59,868 bases of DNA from DATJSN01 sp035504095 (GTDB taxonomy: Bacteria; Planctomycetota; Phycisphaerae; WQYP01). The DNA lies in assembly GCA_035504095.1 (NCBI GenBank), contig DATJSN010000087.1, positions 1 to 59,868 of the forward strand, read 5' to 3'. Position 1 is the first letter of the stretch; the number at the start of each line of letters is the position of its first letter. The translations under genes were made by a program, and so were the position numbers. This document shows positions 51,284 to 59,868 of the stretch, piece by piece. The notes under the pieces were generated by a model, which was given only the letters and a program-made list of their open reading frames with translations, was not told where the DNA came from and searched no databases.

Positions 51284-51802
51284 ATGCTGCGAATTAACAT
51301 TTATCACGGGCCGCCGCAGCGCCGGGCGAGTCGCGGAACCGGTGCCGGGCGAATTTCCGCCAGTTGGTTTAAACCGCGATTGATTCGTGCAGCGCGACTG
51401 CTGGGCATCAGGCGCGGTGAATGGTCGATCTGGCTCGTTAATGACAGGCACATGGCCCGGTTGCACAAACGCACAATGGACAAACCCACGACCACGGACG
51501 TATTGACGTTCGACTTCCGCGATGCTCCGGCGGATCCGCTGGAGCTTCAAACCCTGGTATGTGTGGATGCGGCCCGGCGGCAAAACGACGGTGAAAAAAA
51601 TGGTTTATATGCTGAGCTCCTGCTCTATATGGTTCATAGTTTGCTGCATGTGTCCGGTTATGATGACAACAGCGGTAGATCGGCGCAAAAAATGCACGCC
51701 CGCGAAGATGACATTCTTACGCGCCTCGGAGTAGGGCCCGTTTATGCTTCAAAACATGCCGCGGCGCCAAAAACGACTCGGTTTGGAGCAAAATCACGAT
51801 GA
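51284..51802 (+). CDS. ybeY: Endoribonuclease YbeY (rRNA maturation)
   Basis: Metal-dependent endoribonuclease for 16S rRNA processing and ribosome quality control. The zinc motif is HSLLHVSGYDD (third ligand position Asp, usually His as in HGxLHLxGYDH). The upstream TDVLTFDF stretch is typical. The length of 172 includes an N-terminal basic region and a polar tail from about 150. The start follows pgpH by 3 nt, and the end overlaps corC by 4 nt. Confidence 0.9.
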   Translation: MLRINIYHGPPQRRASRGTGAGRISASWFKPRLIRAARLLGIRRGEWSIWLVNDRHMARLHKRTMDKPTTTDVLTFDFRDAPADPLELQTLVCVDAARRQNDGEKNGLYAELLLYMVHSLLHVSGYDDNSGRSAQKMHAREDDILTRLGVGPVYASKHAAAPKTTRFGAKSR

Positions 51803-53094
51803 CCTGGCCTGCATGGCTTATTTTGGTTAGCCTTTTGGCGACGCTGTTTGCGTCCACGCTCTCTTATGCGTTGCGCATTATGTCGCGCGTCAAACTCGAA
51901 GAGCAACTCACCCGCCGCGGCCGGCCTTCAGACCTCAAGCGCATCATCGATCATGAAAATGACCTGGCGCTTCTGACCTCCATGTTGCGGCTCGTATCCA
52001 ACGTGATTGTCGCGGCGCTGACCATTTACGCGGTTCTGGGTGTGAAATTGCCGGCGCAATACCCGCTTAAATTTATTGGCGCCGCACTTCTGGCCTGTTT
52101 ATTGCTGATGATTTTTTCGGTGGCGATTCCCCAGGCCTGTGCTCGCTATGCGGGTGAAAGCCTGATTGCTGTTTGTACGCCGGTTTTGTTTTCCCTCTAT
52201 CGTCTGCTCTATCTGCTGCTGGTGCCTCTGAAATTTTTTGACGAAGTTGTCCGCCGCCTCGCCGGCGTAACGCCGGAATCCGAAGCCCGCCAGGATGCCC
52301 GGGAGGCCCGGGCGGAAATACTCGCCGTGGTTTCCGAATCGTCTCCCGGAGGAACCGTGGATGAAGAACAACGGCGCATGATTTCCGGCATTATCAGCTT
52401 CCGGGACCTGCAGGCCGGCCAGATCATGACCCCACGAACTGAAATGATCACGATGAGCGTCAACGCGACCCTGGAGGAGGTGTGCGAAAGGATTTTGCGC
52501 GACGGCATATCGCGTTTGCCGGTGCATGACGGCACCCGCGACAACATTGTGGGCATTCTTTATTCCAAGGATTTACTGATGCTGCTTAGCAATCCGGTTG
52601 CCCGCGAACATTTCGACGTCCGGCGAATCATGCGGCCTCCGTTGTTTGTGCCGCATTCCAAACCGCTGCCCGACCTGCAAAAGCAGTTTCGCACCCAACA
52701 GGTGCACATGGCGATTGTGCTCGACGAGTTCGGCGGAACGGCGGGGCTGGTCACCAGCGAAGACATTCTGGAACGGATTGTAGGCGACATCGCGGACGAA
52801 CATGAAAAGCCGCGTTTGGCGCAGTTCCGCCGGGTCGGGGAGAATGTTTATGAAGTCGATGCCCAGACGAACGTGACGGATTTGAACCGTGAACTGGATT
52901 TGCATCTGCCGGAGAACCAGGAATATCAAACCATCGCCGGCCTGATCATCAATGAATTGGGAACTATTCCGGTCAAAGGCGTCACCGTTTCCATCGACTC
53001 AATCACGCTCAAAGTGAGCGACAGCGACGTACGGCGGATTCGCAAGGTGCAAATTACGCTGCCGGAGAAAATCGCGGTAGGTCAGGGAAAATAG
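51799..53094 (+). CDS. HlyC/CorC-family CBS protein
   Basis: 431 residues: an N-terminal CNNM-like membrane region (about 1-155) with four hydrophobic segments, a CBS pair (about 195-330) starting MTPRTEMITM and IMRPPLFVPHSK, with the typical VLDEFGGTAGLVTSEDILERIVG, and a CorC_HlyC domain (about 340-420). Members are linked to Mg2+/Co2+ homeostasis. It overlaps ybeY, as often seen. Confidence 0.92.
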   Translation: MTWPAWLILVSLLATLFASTLSYALRIMSRVKLEEQLTRRGRPSDLKRIIDHENDLALLTSMLRLVSNVIVAALTIYAVLGVKLPAQYPLKFIGAALLACLLLMIFSVAIPQACARYAGESLIAVCTPVLFSLYRLLYLLLVPLKFFDEVVRRLAGVTPESEARQDAREARAEILAVVSESSPGGTVDEEQRRMISGIISFRDLQAGQIMTPRTEMITMSVNATLEEVCERILRDGISRLPVHDGTRDNIVGILYSKDLLMLLSNPVAREHFDVRRIMRPPLFVPHSKPLPDLQKQFRTQQVHMAIVLDEFGGTAGLVTSEDILERIVGDIADEHEKPRLAQFRRVGENVYEVDAQTNVTDLNRELDLHLPENQEYQTIAGLIINELGTIPVKGVTVSIDSITLKVSDSDVRRIRKVQITLPEKIAVGQGK

Positions 53095-53106
53095 TGCTAA
53101 AAAAGG

Positions 53107-53141
53107 AAGCCCGGGCGCTGCACCGACTTTCGCCCGGGCTT
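53107..53141. terminator. Strong bidirectional terminator between corC and the sigma gene
   Basis: AAGCCCGGGCG (53107-53117) and CGCCCGGGCTT (53131-53141), eleven perfect pairs around a 13-nt loop, with ATTTTC on the plus-strand side and six A residues (T on the minus strand) just before. It lies between converging genes. A weaker hairpin, CCGGCC (53149-53154)/GGCCGG (53165-53170), follows. Confidence 0.75.
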
Positions 53142-53197
53142 ATTTTCACCGGCCATTACAAACCGGCCGGGAAGTTCAGTGGAACCCTCAACTCCTA

Positions 53198-54166
53198 TTA
53201 GCCACGATGAATTTCGTGATCCAGGGTGGCCCGGAGCTTTTCCAGGGCGCGGTTCTGTATCTGGCGCACCCGTTCTTTGGTCACGCCGATAACCGAACCG
53301 ACTTCCTCAAGCGTCATTTCCTGGGTGCCTTCGTCGTGATTGAGCGCGAAACGCGCTTCGATCACCCGGCGTTCGACGTCGGTAAGTTGGGCGCTGTTGT
53401 CATGAATGATGCGCTGCAGGTCTTCGGCCGCGTCAACGGCTTCGTTCTGCCGGCGCACTTCCACGTCGTTGGACCGTTCCATCGAAACGTCAAATTCCGC
53501 CGGGAAAAAGTTCCGATAACGGCTGGTTTTCACGGCAATGCGGCTGAACGCCTTAAGTATGGCGCGGCACGCATACGTACTGAATTTAAAACCTCGGGCG
53601 GCGTCGAATTTTTCCACCGCGCGGAGCAGGGCCATGTTACCTTCGGAAATCAGTTCGCCGAAGTCCACATCCGTCATGCGGGTGCGCTTGGCCATCGCCA
53701 GCACCAGAGCAAGATTGGCGTGGGTGATGAGTTCACGGGCGTCCAGGGCACGGCGTTCCCAGCGCGCCAGCTCGCGGGCGACTTTAAGGCCCGGATGCGT
53801 CCTGAAACGCAGGGCGAATTGCCGCACTTTCATGCGGGCGTAGTTGTACCGCAGAAACAAATGCTTTTCTTCCTCGGTTTTGAGCAGCGAGGAGGACGGC
53901 GCCGTTGAGCCGGTCACGTCGTCATCAAGCATCGGGTGATACCACCCCGTGCTTTTATGAGCGATGACCATGCCCTGATCAAAAAGATCCCGCTCCGCGG
54001 AAACCCGGCGGAACATCGAATTGGCTACGTAATCCAGGGGAGAATCGTAAGCTTCCTGAATCAGTTGCTGTTGACTCAAACTCAAGGCTTCCAATATCGT
54101 CCGATGGCGGCGTGTTTGCGGGACGCCTGGTCCCGATTTTCTCGAAGTGGTTGTTGCTGTACGCAT
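53198..54166 (-). CDS. Compact sigma-70 family factor (group 2/3)
   Basis: 322 residues. Region 2 is plain: THANLALVLAMAKR, DFGELISEGNMALLRAVEKF, ARGFKFSTYACRAILKAF. Region 4 has LTDVERRVIEARFAL, and the helix-turn-helix MTLEEVGSVIGVTKERVRQIQ. Region 3 is short, and region 1.1 is absent. The N-terminal 90 residues are family-specific. It is not the housekeeping RpoD (too short). Its target genes are unknown. A 5' leader of about 105 nt holds a hairpin before AAAGGAG. Confidence 0.9.
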   Translation of the reverse strand: MRTATTTSRKSGPGVPQTRRHRTILEALSLSQQQLIQEAYDSPLDYVANSMFRRVSAERDLFDQGMVIAHKSTGWYHPMLDDDVTGSTAPSSSLLKTEEEKHLFLRYNYARMKVRQFALRFRTHPGLKVARELARWERRALDARELITHANLALVLAMAKRTRMTDVDFGELISEGNMALLRAVEKFDAARGFKFSTYACRAILKAFSRIAVKTSRYRNFFPAEFDVSMERSNDVEVRRQNEAVDAAEDLQRIIHDNSAQLTDVERRVIEARFALNHDEGTQEMTLEEVGSVIGVTKERVRQIQNRALEKLRATLDHEIHRG

Positions 54167-54182
54167 AGGTACGTCTCCTTTA

Positions 54183-54207
54183 CGCAGGCTTACTTAGCCA
54201 GCCTGCG
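54183..54207 (-). promoter_or_regulatory. Leader hairpin of the sigma factor gene
   Basis: CGCAGGCT-9 nt-AGCCTGCG on the minus strand, eight perfect pairs. It ends a few bases before the AAAGGAG ribosome-binding site of the sigma gene, so it could control translation, for example by temperature or protein binding. Speculative. Confidence 0.5.
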
Positions 54208-54275
54208 GTCATAAGTTTTATATGTAACAAATGGAGTACCGTACGGTTTTGATTTAGATAAGATTTTTGTTATTG

Positions 54276-54305
54276 ATTATAAGTGCTCGTTTTATAAGAT
54301 GTTAC
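54276..54305 (-). promoter_or_regulatory. Possible promoter of the sigma factor gene
   Basis: Minus strand: GTAACA (54305-54300), 18 nt, perfect TATAAT (54281-54276). It lies about 110 nt before the start. The remaining gap to 54416 is AT-rich and without a gene. Confidence 0.45.
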
Positions 54306-54416
54306 GATATTTAGTAGAATATTAAACTAATCTGCCAAAATGGTGGACACATGACAAATTTGCTGGCAGGTGGGCAAAAATGGCCTGGAAAGTTTTAAAT
54401 TGTCGTTTGCAGCGAA

Positions 54417-56396
54417 TTATTGTTTTATGGGCGCGAAACCTTCACGATCGGCGACGGAATCATAACTAAGCCAATTGTCAGCGAAATCCCGCTGGGCCAT
54501 TTGCCATGCAGGTTCATCGATACCGTACTGCTCGTAGACCATTTGCATGGCGATATCGAGTTCATTGGTGGGCATCGGCTGAGCCTTCACCAATTGCATC
54601 ACCACAACCTGCAATTGCGGATCCAAAGCTACGGACGAAGCCGGTTTATTCGCATTGGCCGGTTTGCTCGTCGCTGCGTCTCGGCGCGCCAGGTCAAATG
54701 CTGCCTGCACCAGTGAATCGTTATTAATTTCCAAACCGGGAATCTGCCCGGGCACGATGTTGAATTGTTCAACGTCATTTTCCGTGGAAATTTCTTCCTT
54801 GAGCGCCGTGAACGGTCCGGGGGTTTGTACGGGCAGATGTTGTTCCCCGGCGGCTGCCCCCAGGCCATTCTTTTCGGCTGCGGCGGCAAGCTGCTGGCCC
54901 TGGGTGACGGCCATCAGATAATCTTGCAACAGAAGGGCATCGTGCTCAACAGCGGATTGCACTTCGGTAATTGAATCCGGAACGTGCGCCGGGCTGACCG
55001 CCGTGACGCGGTATATATATTCATCGCCGGTAGCCGTATCGACAAGCAGCGGCCCTTCGGTTCCCACCTGCAGGTGAAACAGCAGGTCCAAACCGCTGGG
55101 ATTGTTGGGGTTCGCGGCAAGTTCTTTTACATCCAGCGCCAGATCGCTGAACGTCGGGTTGCTGGGTAAATCTTCGTCATTGGCCGGCACTGCGTCGCCG
55201 ATGCCGCTAAGACTCTCCAGATCAGCCTGGCTGAACCATTGACCGGGACTGGCTACTTGGGGTGTATAACCAAAGCGCGCCCCAAGCGATTGTGCCAGAT
55301 CGCCATATGAAACCCACTGGCTTCGCGGAATAAGAATGTGGTCCCCGTTTTGATCCAGTTGCTGCCACGGCGTCCCGGCCTGATGCAGGGCCGCATCGGT
55401 CATGCTGTTAAACAGTGCGGTGACGTGGTCATCAATCTGCATATCGATCAATTTCTGCCTGACCTGATCGAATGATTGCTGGATCGGCTGCGTTGAAGCG
55501 TCTGGAGCGGTGGTGGTCGGCGTCGTGGTAAATTGATCCAGATGCGCCTGGTAATAAGCATAAGCCGCCTGCACATCCTGAAGCGTGGGCTTGAACAGTT
55601 TGCGCGCCGCGGCGCGGTCAAATTTAAGAAATTCAATTTGCACCCGGTCCGGATAACGGTAACCGAAGGGATAATGATGGTCGTCGATCAGCGGCGGCGG
55701 CGTGCTGGAACTCGGGTCCCAGGGGAGCACGTTTTTGTAGTCGTTAAAGAGTTTTTGCATCAGGTCGCTGGAAGGCGCCGGCTGATCGATATCCTGATTT
55801 TGTGCGGACTCGGCGGCTGAAAGCAAAACATAATTGATCTGCACCTTGGTTTCGAGTTGCGTGATGTACTGGCGAAGCTGCGGATTGCTGGGCAACGCCG
55901 CGCTGTTAAAACCGAAAAGAAAACAACTGCGGATAATGCTTAAATCCGACAGCGCCTGTTCCACATTCTGTTGGGCGTATTTGCCGCCTGAGAGCAGTTC
56001 CGCGATCTGTTCGCTGACTGTTGTATTGCTCAATTGCTCGCTCACGTACTGATCGTCGGGGCTTATCCCGGCCTGTTTGGCTTCGTCGAGCAAAAGATAA
56101 AACTGCAGGGAATTGTCGGTCGAATCGGTGCGTCCCGAAAACCAGTGGGTAATCGGGATGCCGGAAATAAAGTCGACCGCACTGAGCGACGAGAGTACGT
56201 CCACGTCAATTGCCGCCTGCTGCAGATCGGAAGATGTAAGCTTCTGACCGTGGAGCGTCCCGAGCAGATAATTAGCGCCATGGGACCCCAGGCCGCTCGA
56301 ATTATTGAAGGTATAGCCGATCAGAAAGGTGACCATGAGAATGGCGCTCAGGAAAGCCATTATCGGCTTGCCGTAGGTGCGCATGATTTTGATCAT
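54417..56396 (-). CDS. PpiD/SurA-like periplasmic folding protein
   Basis: A single N-terminal membrane anchor (MAFLSAILMVTFLIGYTF) and a SurA_N-like helical region (about 40-185) point to PpiD/SurA-type chaperones. No intact parvulin domain is recognisable, so it may be a chaperone without prolyl isomerase activity. 659 residues, close to PpiD (623). The leader TTAGAGGCTCCC precedes ATG 56396 (GAGG 6 nt upstream), resembling that of rex. Confidence 0.7.
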   Translation of the reverse strand: MIKIMRTYGKPIMAFLSAILMVTFLIGYTFNNSSGLGSHGANYLLGTLHGQKLTSSDLQQAAIDVDVLSSLSAVDFISGIPITHWFSGRTDSTDNSLQFYLLLDEAKQAGISPDDQYVSEQLSNTTVSEQIAELLSGGKYAQQNVEQALSDLSIIRSCFLFGFNSAALPSNPQLRQYITQLETKVQINYVLLSAAESAQNQDIDQPAPSSDLMQKLFNDYKNVLPWDPSSSTPPPLIDDHHYPFGYRYPDRVQIEFLKFDRAAARKLFKPTLQDVQAAYAYYQAHLDQFTTTPTTTAPDASTQPIQQSFDQVRQKLIDMQIDDHVTALFNSMTDAALHQAGTPWQQLDQNGDHILIPRSQWVSYGDLAQSLGARFGYTPQVASPGQWFSQADLESLSGIGDAVPANDEDLPSNPTFSDLALDVKELAANPNNPSGLDLLFHLQVGTEGPLLVDTATGDEYIYRVTAVSPAHVPDSITEVQSAVEHDALLLQDYLMAVTQGQQLAAAAEKNGLGAAAGEQHLPVQTPGPFTALKEEISTENDVEQFNIVPGQIPGLEINNDSLVQAAFDLARRDAATSKPANANKPASSVALDPQLQVVVMQLVKAQPMPTNELDIAMQMVYEQYGIDEPAWQMAQRDFADNWLSYDSVADREGFAPIKQ

Positions 56397-56525
56397 TGGG
56401 AGCCTCTAAGTCCGCCCTATTTTTCCAAAGGCCGAAAACTTAAATCATAAACGAAGGATACGCCGGGGTAAACGAAACGGTTGTGGCCGGCGGAAAATAC
56501 CTGCGGAAGGTTTTTCAAACAAGGT

Positions 56526-57251
56526 CTAGACGGATTTAAGTCTCTCCACGCTGCCGTCAAAGCGGGCTACCAGCGCTTCATGAGCCATGCCGATGAAAAG
56601 GCCCGTATCAATCACCCCGGTGATGCTATGGAGTGTTTTTTCCAGTTCCGCTGGATTACTCAAAGGCGGTTGCCCCGGGTCAAATTTCGCGTGCAGCAGC
56701 GGATTGCCGTTATCGGTTAGAAACAATGCACCATCCGGCCTGCGGCGCGGCGTCGCCGATGCACCCAGAGTAGAGAGCGTGCGAATAACCGCCGGCATCG
56801 CGAACTGAACCACTTCTATGAAAACGGGAAAGCGCGTTCCCAGTCGCGGGACCAGTTTTTCCTGCCCGACAACGATGACCAGCCTGCGGGCTATGGAAGC
56901 AACCACTTTTTCGCGCAGCAAATCGCCGCCCCCGCCCTTAAGCAAATTCAAATGCGGATCGACTTCGTCGGCGCCATCCACGGCGATATCCAGTTCCGAT
57001 ACGTCCTCGAGCGTGGTAAGCGGAACGCCGGCCTGACGCGCCACCTGGGCCGTAACTTCCGAAGTTGGTACGCCCACAATGCTCATTTTAGTTTGTGCGA
57101 TGCGCTTGCCGAGCATGCGAACGAAAGCCTGTGCCGCTTTGCCGCTGCCCAGACCGACGGCCTGGTCATCCTGTACCAGTGAAGCGGCGATGGCCCCGAT
57201 GTTTTCCAACTGCTCCGGCGTGGCTGAGGTCGTGATGGTGTTTGATTGCAT
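56526..57251 (-). CDS. rpiA: Ribose-5-phosphate isomerase A
   Basis: Interconverts ribose 5-phosphate and ribulose 5-phosphate in the pentose phosphate pathway. Family landmarks: VGLGSGKAAQAFV, VDGADEVDPHLNLLKGGGGDLLREKVVA (with the catalytic Asp/Glu/Lys) and NGNPLLHAKF. The length of 241 is slightly longer than E. coli (219). It lies between the tRNA and the PpiD-like gene on the same strand. Confidence 0.96.
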   Translation of the reverse strand: MQSNTITTSATPEQLENIGAIAASLVQDDQAVGLGSGKAAQAFVRMLGKRIAQTKMSIVGVPTSEVTAQVARQAGVPLTTLEDVSELDIAVDGADEVDPHLNLLKGGGGDLLREKVVASIARRLVIVVGQEKLVPRLGTRFPVFIEVVQFAMPAVIRTLSTLGASATPRRRPDGALFLTDNGNPLLHAKFDPGQPPLSNPAELEKTLHSITGVIDTGLFIGMAHEALVARFDGSVERLKSV

Positions 57252-57294
57252 GAAGTTGTATCCCGGTTATCCAGCAAATCCAAAAAATCTCTAT

Positions 57295-57367
<73 letters not shown>

Positions 57368-57388
57368 GTCAGAGCGGATAATGTAAGA

Positions 57389-57461
57389 GCCTCTAACAAA
57401 ATAAGCTAGGAGCCGCGTTGGGCCGCAAATAGCTTAGGGCCTGTCTTATTTTGTTAGAGGC
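57389..57461. repeat. Inverted pair of the CTTATTTTGTTAGAGGC element
   Basis: GCCTCTAACAAAATAAG (57389-57405) and CTTATTTTGTTAGAGGC (57445-57461) form a perfect 17-bp inverted repeat around 39 bp that itself holds AGCTA/TAGCT and GCCGCG/GGCCGC partial pairings. It lies just upstream of the tRNA and downstream of the beta-helix gene. Single copies occur at 3888-3908 and, altered, at 16088-16115. Confidence 0.85.
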
Positions 57462-57515
57462 ACTAACGTTTTTTGCTGGTGAGGACACACTTGAGATATC
57501 CAGTTCGCCGCTTCG

Positions 57516-59868
57516 TTAATTCGGCGTTACGGATTTAGAGGTTACCGGGTCGCCGGCGCCGTCGAGATTCACTGCCCGCACCGTGAAAGTATAAGGCTGG
57601 CCATTCTTCAAACCACCAATGGTATCGAAGGTTACGTGCCTGCCGCCAAGGACCACCCACCTGCGGCCTGTGAGCATAACCGTCCGCCCGCCGGGATTGA
57701 CTGTGACCTGAAACGCGAATACAGGAGTTCCACCGTCATCCTCCGGGCTGCCAATATGAATACTAACGGCGGAATCACCGGGGCTAACAGCCTCAATATG
57801 CGGTGCACCGGGAGTTTGATAGTCGCTGGAACCAACCTTTATGGATTCCGCGGGCATTGATGGCACACTGGTGCCATATTTGTTCGTAGCCGTTACTGTG
57901 AAGTTGTAAGTCCCATCAGACAAATCATTAAATCTGGCGAAATTAAGCGTTCGAAACTCGTCGGCGGAAATGGTTACCTGATGACCGTCTGAAGAAGTGA
58001 CTGTATACGATTCCACTGGCGCGCCGCCATCAAACACCGGCGGGTTCCAGCTTACCAGCGCCACACCATCAGCGCCGGTTGCGGCGATACGCATGGGCGC
58101 TTCGGGCGCCGTAAATTTTCCGAACTGTTCATTGAGCAGATAGCGGTATTGAGGCTCCAGGCCGGCGTTATTGAGGATTTCCGCCGGCGCCTCGTCCAGG
58201 GCCGTAATCAGATGGTTGTCGCGAAGAATAAGATTCGGCTCGTTGCGATCCGGATCGCCCTGCTGCCAGTAATTATTCTGGAACAGGAATCCATCAACGG
58301 TCCTTCCTCGTTGATCGTCGTAATAGTCGCGATGGGCGCCGCCCCAGTTGGTGTGGTTGGTGTGGAATATGACGTTGTCTTCGGCGGTGACGTTGCAGCA
58401 ACCGTTGTCGGTGTAAATGCCGTTGCCGGAACTGTATTGATCGTGAATGACATTGCCGATGAGTTTTTCACCATCGGCCATGGTCGGACCGGTAAGGCCC
58501 TGGGTGTAAATGGCGCCGCCGTCGGCGAGCAGGAGCATGTGATTGAAAATCAAATTATATTCAACCTGGGCATTGCGGGAAAAATTGGTAATGCCGGGCA
58601 TTTGTATTTTGTCCAGCCAGCCGCCCCAGTTCAGAGAAATGCCGGTGTAGGGGAGCTGATCGATCTGGTTGTGGGCAATCAGCGTGTTCTGGGAATAACC
58701 GACGTCGATGCCGATGCCCCCGTGAAATTCGGTAGCCACGTTATGGACATAGTTATCAAGAATCTGATTGTCGCTGGTGATCTGGTTGCCGGTTGCATCG
58801 GGCAGATCGACGTTGCCGAGTTCCATGCCGTTGGCCGAGATGTCGGTAAAGACGTTGCCTTTCACCAGATCATTTTGCGAACCGTCGCCAAGTTGCAGGC
58901 CGGCAGCGCCCAGGTGGGCAAAAGCGCCGTTAATAAATTGAATGTCATGATCATAGGTGAATGACACATTGCCCGGCGTCTGTGTCCATGCGCCAAAAGG
59001 CTGCATTCCATTCCCATCAGGCGCCAAGTCGCCGAGACCCTGGCGCGAATAGCCGTCCGGGCCGGTGACCATGTAATTGGCCTGAATTTCGGAAAAACCT
59101 TCACCAGTGCAGGGATAAAGCCAGGTGGCGTAGGAAAACTGCAGGCCGGAGAAAATGATGTTGTGAATCGGCTGATCAGCCGTGCCATTGCCGACGACAA
59201 GCTGCTGGAGCACCGGGGCTTCGACGTCGTCTTTATTCAGATCTTCCCCGGCGCGCGGAACATAATAAATGGTCCGCGTAGAGCGGTCGAAATAGAATTC
59301 GCCAGGCGTGCCGAGAAGCTCGTAGGCGTTTTCCACATAAGCCGGCATACGGCCGATATTGCCGCCGACAAGATTGGCCAGGCGGTCGGAATGGAAACGC
59401 GCGGGCAGGCGAACGCGTTTGGTGGAATTGTTCCAGCAGGGCTCGGCCATGGTGATAGTGGTTCCGTCGATGCTCGCCACGGGGCAGCGCGGCTCGGTCC
59501 ATGCGCCCGCGCCGACGGAACCGACTGACCAATAACCGTTGCCGCCGGTATAAACAAATTCGATATCACTGGGATTTTTCCAATGGGACATCACATCGGA
59601 TGCGGCGGTGTAACCCGTGGCGGTTTGCGTGAGTCGTGTAGGCAGAGGGCCGCGGGTGCGCGTGGCGCGGACGCCGTTGATGTAAAGCTGTCGGGTGTTG
59701 GTGAGCGACTCGGGAGCCGGTGCAGCCCAGATGTTTTTGCTCGCATCAACGAGTTTCCAGCCGGTAACTTGCACGCCGCCGCTGATAACCACCTGTTCGG
59801 GGTCCTGCATAGGGAGTACAGGCATGGCGCTCGCCGCTGCCGACGCTTGTGAATACACCACAGGATTC
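57516..59868 (-). CDS. Right-handed beta-helix protein with fibronectin III tail (5' end outside window)
   Basis: The frame is open to the window edge, so the N terminus, including any signal peptide, is missing. Visible from about residue 1: PVVISGGVQVTGW-like start, a pectin-lyase-like helix region (about 190-560) with repeats such as NIIFSGLQFSYATW, NDLVKGNVFTDISANGMELG, NTLIAHNQIDQLPYTGISL and NGIYTDNGCCNVTAEDNVIFH, then two fibronectin type III domains (about 595-690 and 695-781). Probably secreted, acting on or binding polysaccharide; catalytic residues cannot be assigned. The gene lies downstream of the inverted repeat, on the minus strand. Confidence 0.8.
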   Translation of the reverse strand, partial: NPVVYSQASAAASAMPVLPMQDPEQVVISGGVQVTGWKLVDASKNIWAAPAPESLTNTRQLYINGVRATRTRGPLPTRLTQTATGYTAASDVMSHWKNPSDIEFVYTGGNGYWSVGSVGAGAWTEPRCPVASIDGTTITMAEPCWNNSTKRVRLPARFHSDRLANLVGGNIGRMPAYVENAYELLGTPGEFYFDRSTRTIYYVPRAGEDLNKDDVEAPVLQQLVVGNGTADQPIHNIIFSGLQFSYATWLYPCTGEGFSEIQANYMVTGPDGYSRQGLGDLAPDGNGMQPFGAWTQTPGNVSFTYDHDIQFINGAFAHLGAAGLQLGDGSQNDLVKGNVFTDISANGMELGNVDLPDATGNQITSDNQILDNYVHNVATEFHGGIGIDVGYSQNTLIAHNQIDQLPYTGISLNWGGWLDKIQMPGITNFSRNAQVEYNLIFNHMLLLADGGAIYTQGLTGPTMADGEKLIGNVIHDQYSSGNGIYTDNGCCNVTAEDNVIFHTNHTNWGGAHRDYYDDQRGRTVDGFLFQNNYWQQGDPDRNEPNLILRDNHLITALDEAPAEILNNAGLEPQYRYLLNEQFGKFTAPEAPMRIAATGADGVALVSWNPPVFDGGAPVESYTVTSSDGHQVTISADEFRTLNFARFNDLSDGTYNFTVTATNKYGTSVPSMPAESIKVGSSDYQTPGAPHIEAVSPGDSAVSIHIGSPEDDGGTPVFAFQVTVNPGGRTVMLTGRRWVVLGGRHVTFDTIGGLKNGQPYTFTVRAVNLDGAGDPVTSKSVTPN

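Noticed and set aside
58149..58964. Plus-strand frame of 271 codons opposite the beta-helix gene
   Set aside because: Antisense shadow of repeat-rich coding sequence; the minus-strand product has clear beta-helix repeats and fibronectin III domains.

Overview
The window looks like a chromosomal segment of a Gram-negative, planctomycete-like bacterium, with class Phycisphaerae plausible. This is inferred from gene content: a eukaryote-type GT3 glycogen synthase, an O-GlcNAc-transferase-like TPR protein, a GspG-to-K-like pseudopilin run beside PilB/PilT/PilC, a compact non-housekeeping sigma factor, PpiD-like and right-handed beta-helix proteins, and sugar-degradation enzymes. No rRNA or species marker is present. 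Coding GC is moderate, about 55-58% by eye, except near 11.6-12.8 kb where it is visibly lower.

Layout. 0.3-8.6 kb: carbon metabolism (KDPG aldolase, acyl-CoA ligase-GNAT fusion, GT3 glycogen synthase, Tat-exported GH3 glycosidase). 8.7-16 kb: UvrA, a membrane protein of unknown function, a decayed fumarase/aspartase fragment, a coiled-coil lipoprotein, ClpP, a small unrecognised gene behind a structured leader, and Rex. 16-20.7 kb: an OGT-like protein, then tsf-pyrH-frr without rpsB. 20.9-39 kb: a type IV pilus/type II secretion block (PilB, PilT, a second PilB, PilC, then seven pseudopilin-like genes of G, G, H, I, I, J and K type). 39-44 kb: a 16-repeat Sel1 protein, an RlmI-like methyltransferase and an MFS carrier. 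44.3-47.9 kb: a ketosynthase pair in which the first member has lost all three catalytic residues, as in a chain-length factor, followed by an orphan NuoI-type ferredoxin. 48-48.7 kb: a FitAB/VapBC toxin-antitoxin module with a tandem palindromic operator. 49-53 kb: an overlapping pgpH-ybeY-corC operon. 53-57.4 kb, minus strand: a sigma factor, a PpiD-like chaperone, RpiA and a tRNA(CAT). 57.5 kb to the end: a beta-helix/fibronectin-III protein that runs off the window.

The most unusual layer is not a gene. Gene boundaries are full of short stereotyped phrases (GGTGACAGGGAACAGGG and its complement, TTTCGTGGTTG, CTCTGTGTCCCCTGTGGTG, AATCTGCGTTAATCTGCG) and perfect short palindromes. In the pseudopilin block these are read in frame. 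All seven genes have a long leader made of such phrases that ends in a hairpin whose 3' arm abuts the codon of the first mature pilin residue. The hairpin sequences differ between genes but the architecture is conserved. Two cases where one phrase interrupts another, each with an uninterrupted copy in the window, suggest that these phrases move.
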